A model generated the notes under the pieces. It was not told the origin of the DNA. It made no database searches and was given only the letters and a program-made list of their open reading frames with translations. Of a stretch of 64,000 nucleotides of DNA, positions 62,682-64,000 are shown piece by piece (within the stretch, counting starts at the first letter, position 1; the number at the start of each line of letters is the position of its first letter). Location of the stretch: positions 62,001 through 126,000 of the forward strand of contig JAEZTQ010000005.1 in assembly GCA_023443625.1 (NCBI GenBank). The letters run 5' to 3'. Source of the stretch: Bacillota bacterium. Lineage in GTDB: Bacteria; Bacillota_A; Clostridia; Lachnospirales; Lachnospiraceae. Position numbers and translations under genes: made by a program.

Positions 62682-64000
62682 TTATCGTTCTTTAATAGCT
62701 GCTTTCATTACATTCGTCTGAGTTATCTCATCGTTGGAGAATTCTCCTGTGATCTCTCCTTCATTAAGGACAATCACTCTATCACTCATGGATATTAGTT
62801 CTGGCATATCAGATGAAACCATAATAATTGATACTCCCGCTTCAACCAACTCATCCATAATTTTATAAAATTCAGCCTTGGCACCTACATCGATTCCTTT
62901 TGTAGGTTCATCTATAAACAAAATCTTAGGATTTTTCATTAACCACTTACCCAGAACCACCTTTTGTTGATTCCCTCCTGAAAGGTTTACAACCATGGTT
63001 TCCATTGATGGTGCCTTCACCCGCATCCGTTTAAAAATAGATTTTGTTTCTACTTCTTCTACCTTCCTATCAATAAAGAGTTTCTTGGGTAATTGGGGCA
63101 AACAAACCAGACTCAAATTCTCCTTAATGGACATAGTCTGAACAAAACCAGTCAACTTCCTTTCTTCTGTTACATATCCAATTCCAGCTTTAATTGCATC
63201 TTCAGGACTATTGACTGTGACCTTTGTACCATTTATTCTAATTTCTTTTTTTACACCTTTCGTTATTTGCCCAAAAATAGCTCCCAGTGTCTCACTTCGA
63301 CCTGCTCCAACCAGACCCCCCAATCCCAAAACCTCACCCTTGCGGAGTTGGAAACTAATACCATTTACAATATTGCGGTGTTCAATTGTAGGATGGGGCA
63401 CCAACAAATTATTAACCTCTAAAACAGGCTCTCCTATTGCATGTTTCGTTTTTGCATACATATTCTCTACTTTACGTCCAATCATTCCTTCAACAAGTGT
63501 GTCATGATTAAAATCTTCAATATTACCCGTAGTAATAACACAACCGTCCCGAATAATTGTTACTCTGTTACAAATACGAAATACTTCTTCCAGTTTATGA
63601 GAAATGTAAATGCAGGAAACACCTTCGTTTCTAAGCTTCTCTAGATAATTCATTAAAATATTTACTTCCGAATCTGTTAAAGCAGTGGTAGGTTCATCCA
63701 ATACCATAATCTTAGGTTTTGCAACCATAGCTCTCACAATAGACATTAATTGTAATTGTCCGCTATTAAGATGCCTTGCTAAAGTTTGTGGAGATACTGG
63801 AAGCTGCAATTGCTCCAATAGGTCTTTTGTTTCACTGTAAAGTTTTTTATAATCTATAAAACATTTACCCGGAAGGTTACCGACATAGATATTCTCTGCA
63901 ACACTTGCATCATAGATAGCATTTACTTCTTGATAAACCATCTCAATACCATTTTTCTTTGCATCTGCTACAGACATAAATATCTGTTCTTTACCATCGA
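62682..64000 (-). CDS. Sugar ABC transporter ATP-binding protein, RbsA/MglA type (5' end beyond window)
   Basis: The visible part encodes two ATPase domains in one chain, the layout of ribose/galactose-type (CUT2) transporters. The first domain lacks its N-terminus, so Walker A is outside the window, but its Q-loop, the SGQLQLMSIVRAM signature, Walker B KIMVLDEPTTALTD and YISHKLEEVF are present. The second has a degenerate Walker A in GLGGLVGAGRSE, then NLSGGNQQKVVLGKWL and ILFIDEPTKGIDVGAKAE. The frame continues past an internal ATG at 63977 to the window edge, so that ATG is not the start. The transported sugar is probably a pentose or similar monosaccharide. Confidence 0.93.
   Translation of the reverse strand, partial: DGKEQIFMSVADAKKNGIEMVYQEVNAIYDASVAENIYVGNLPGKCFIDYKKLYSETKDLLEQLQLPVSPQTLARHLNSGQLQLMSIVRAMVAKPKIMVLDEPTTALTDSEVNILMNYLEKLRNEGVSCIYISHKLEEVFRICNRVTIIRDGCVITTGNIEDFNHDTLVEGMIGRKVENMYAKTKHAIGEPVLEVNNLLVPHPTIEHRNIVNGISFQLRKGEVLGLGGLVGAGRSETLGAIFGQITKGVKKEIRINGTKVTVNSPEDAIKAGIGYVTEERKLTGFVQTMSIKENLSLVCLPQLPKKLFIDRKVEEVETKSIFKRMRVKAPSMETMVVNLSGGNQQKVVLGKWLMKNPKILFIDEPTKGIDVGAKAEFYKIMDELVEAGVSIIMVSSDMPELISMSDRVIVLNEGEITGEFSNDEITQTNVMKAAIKER

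Noticed and set aside
63977..63977. ATG as the true start of the sugar ABC ATPase
   Set aside because: The frame stays open to the window edge with family-like residues, and the first Walker A would be missing if it started here.

Overview
The window looks like chromosomal DNA of a low-GC, Gram-positive anaerobe of the Clostridia, most likely a plant-fibre-degrading Lachnospiraceae relative (inference). The reasons are strongly AT-rich spacers, AGGAGG-type ribosome-binding sites with some TTG starts, MinE together with MinCD and MreBCD, a YlmH/SepF/YggS cluster, and a large set of sugar ABC transporters, LacI and YesMN-type regulators and glycoside hydrolases. Almost every gene lies on the minus strand, so transcription runs from high to low coordinates. 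I see no rRNA, tRNA, insertion sequence, prophage or CRISPR array.

Region A (1-4880) is a small accessory area. It holds the 5' part of a sugar-binding lipoprotein gene, a LacI-type regulator, a hairpin-rich repeat element, an orphan BlaI/MecI-type repressor with operator-like dyads, and a DUF4143-type ATPase. Region B (4885-25960) is housekeeping: rluD-like, lspA, aroB, ylmH, sepF, yggS and an HlyD-like membrane protein; then a D,D-carboxypeptidase, mgsA, rodA, minEDC, a large PBP2, mreDCB, radC, a DUF4321 protein, a PLP enzyme and miaA. Together these build and position the cell wall and division site, process lipoproteins and modify RNA.

Region C (25991-36232) holds mismatch repair (mutL, mutS), a YmaF-like gene, rnhA, a membrane MutS-like ATPase, an SH3-NlpC/P60 wall hydrolase, and a divergent leader peptide, terminator and 57-residue basic protein arranged like a ribosome-controlled attenuator. 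Two 15-bp-period repeats sit inside mutL and in the mutS-mutL spacer.

Region D (36262-64000) is a carbohydrate-use island: GH127, a Cys-Cys racemase-family protein, an (alpha/alpha)6 hydrolase, two CUT1 permeases, a 12-bp tandem repeat array, a binding lipoprotein, a YesN/YesM two-component system, a BKACE-type enzyme, a DUF1537 sugar-acid kinase, a GH106-like enzyme, an apiosidase-like hydrolase, an FGGY kinase, a split transketolase, a fucose-isomerase-like protein, a LacI regulator, a YczE-like membrane protein, a GH43 enzyme and part of a second sugar ABC ATPase. None of the hydrolases has a signal peptide, which suggests import of oligosaccharides and cytoplasmic breakdown. The most interesting reading is that apiosidase-like hydrolase, isomerase, FGGY kinase and split transketolase form a D-apiose pathway fed by rhamnogalacturonan-II fragments or apiosyl glycosides. 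The neighbouring DUF1537 kinase and BKACE pair would handle a related sugar acid. Both are inferences from gene content.
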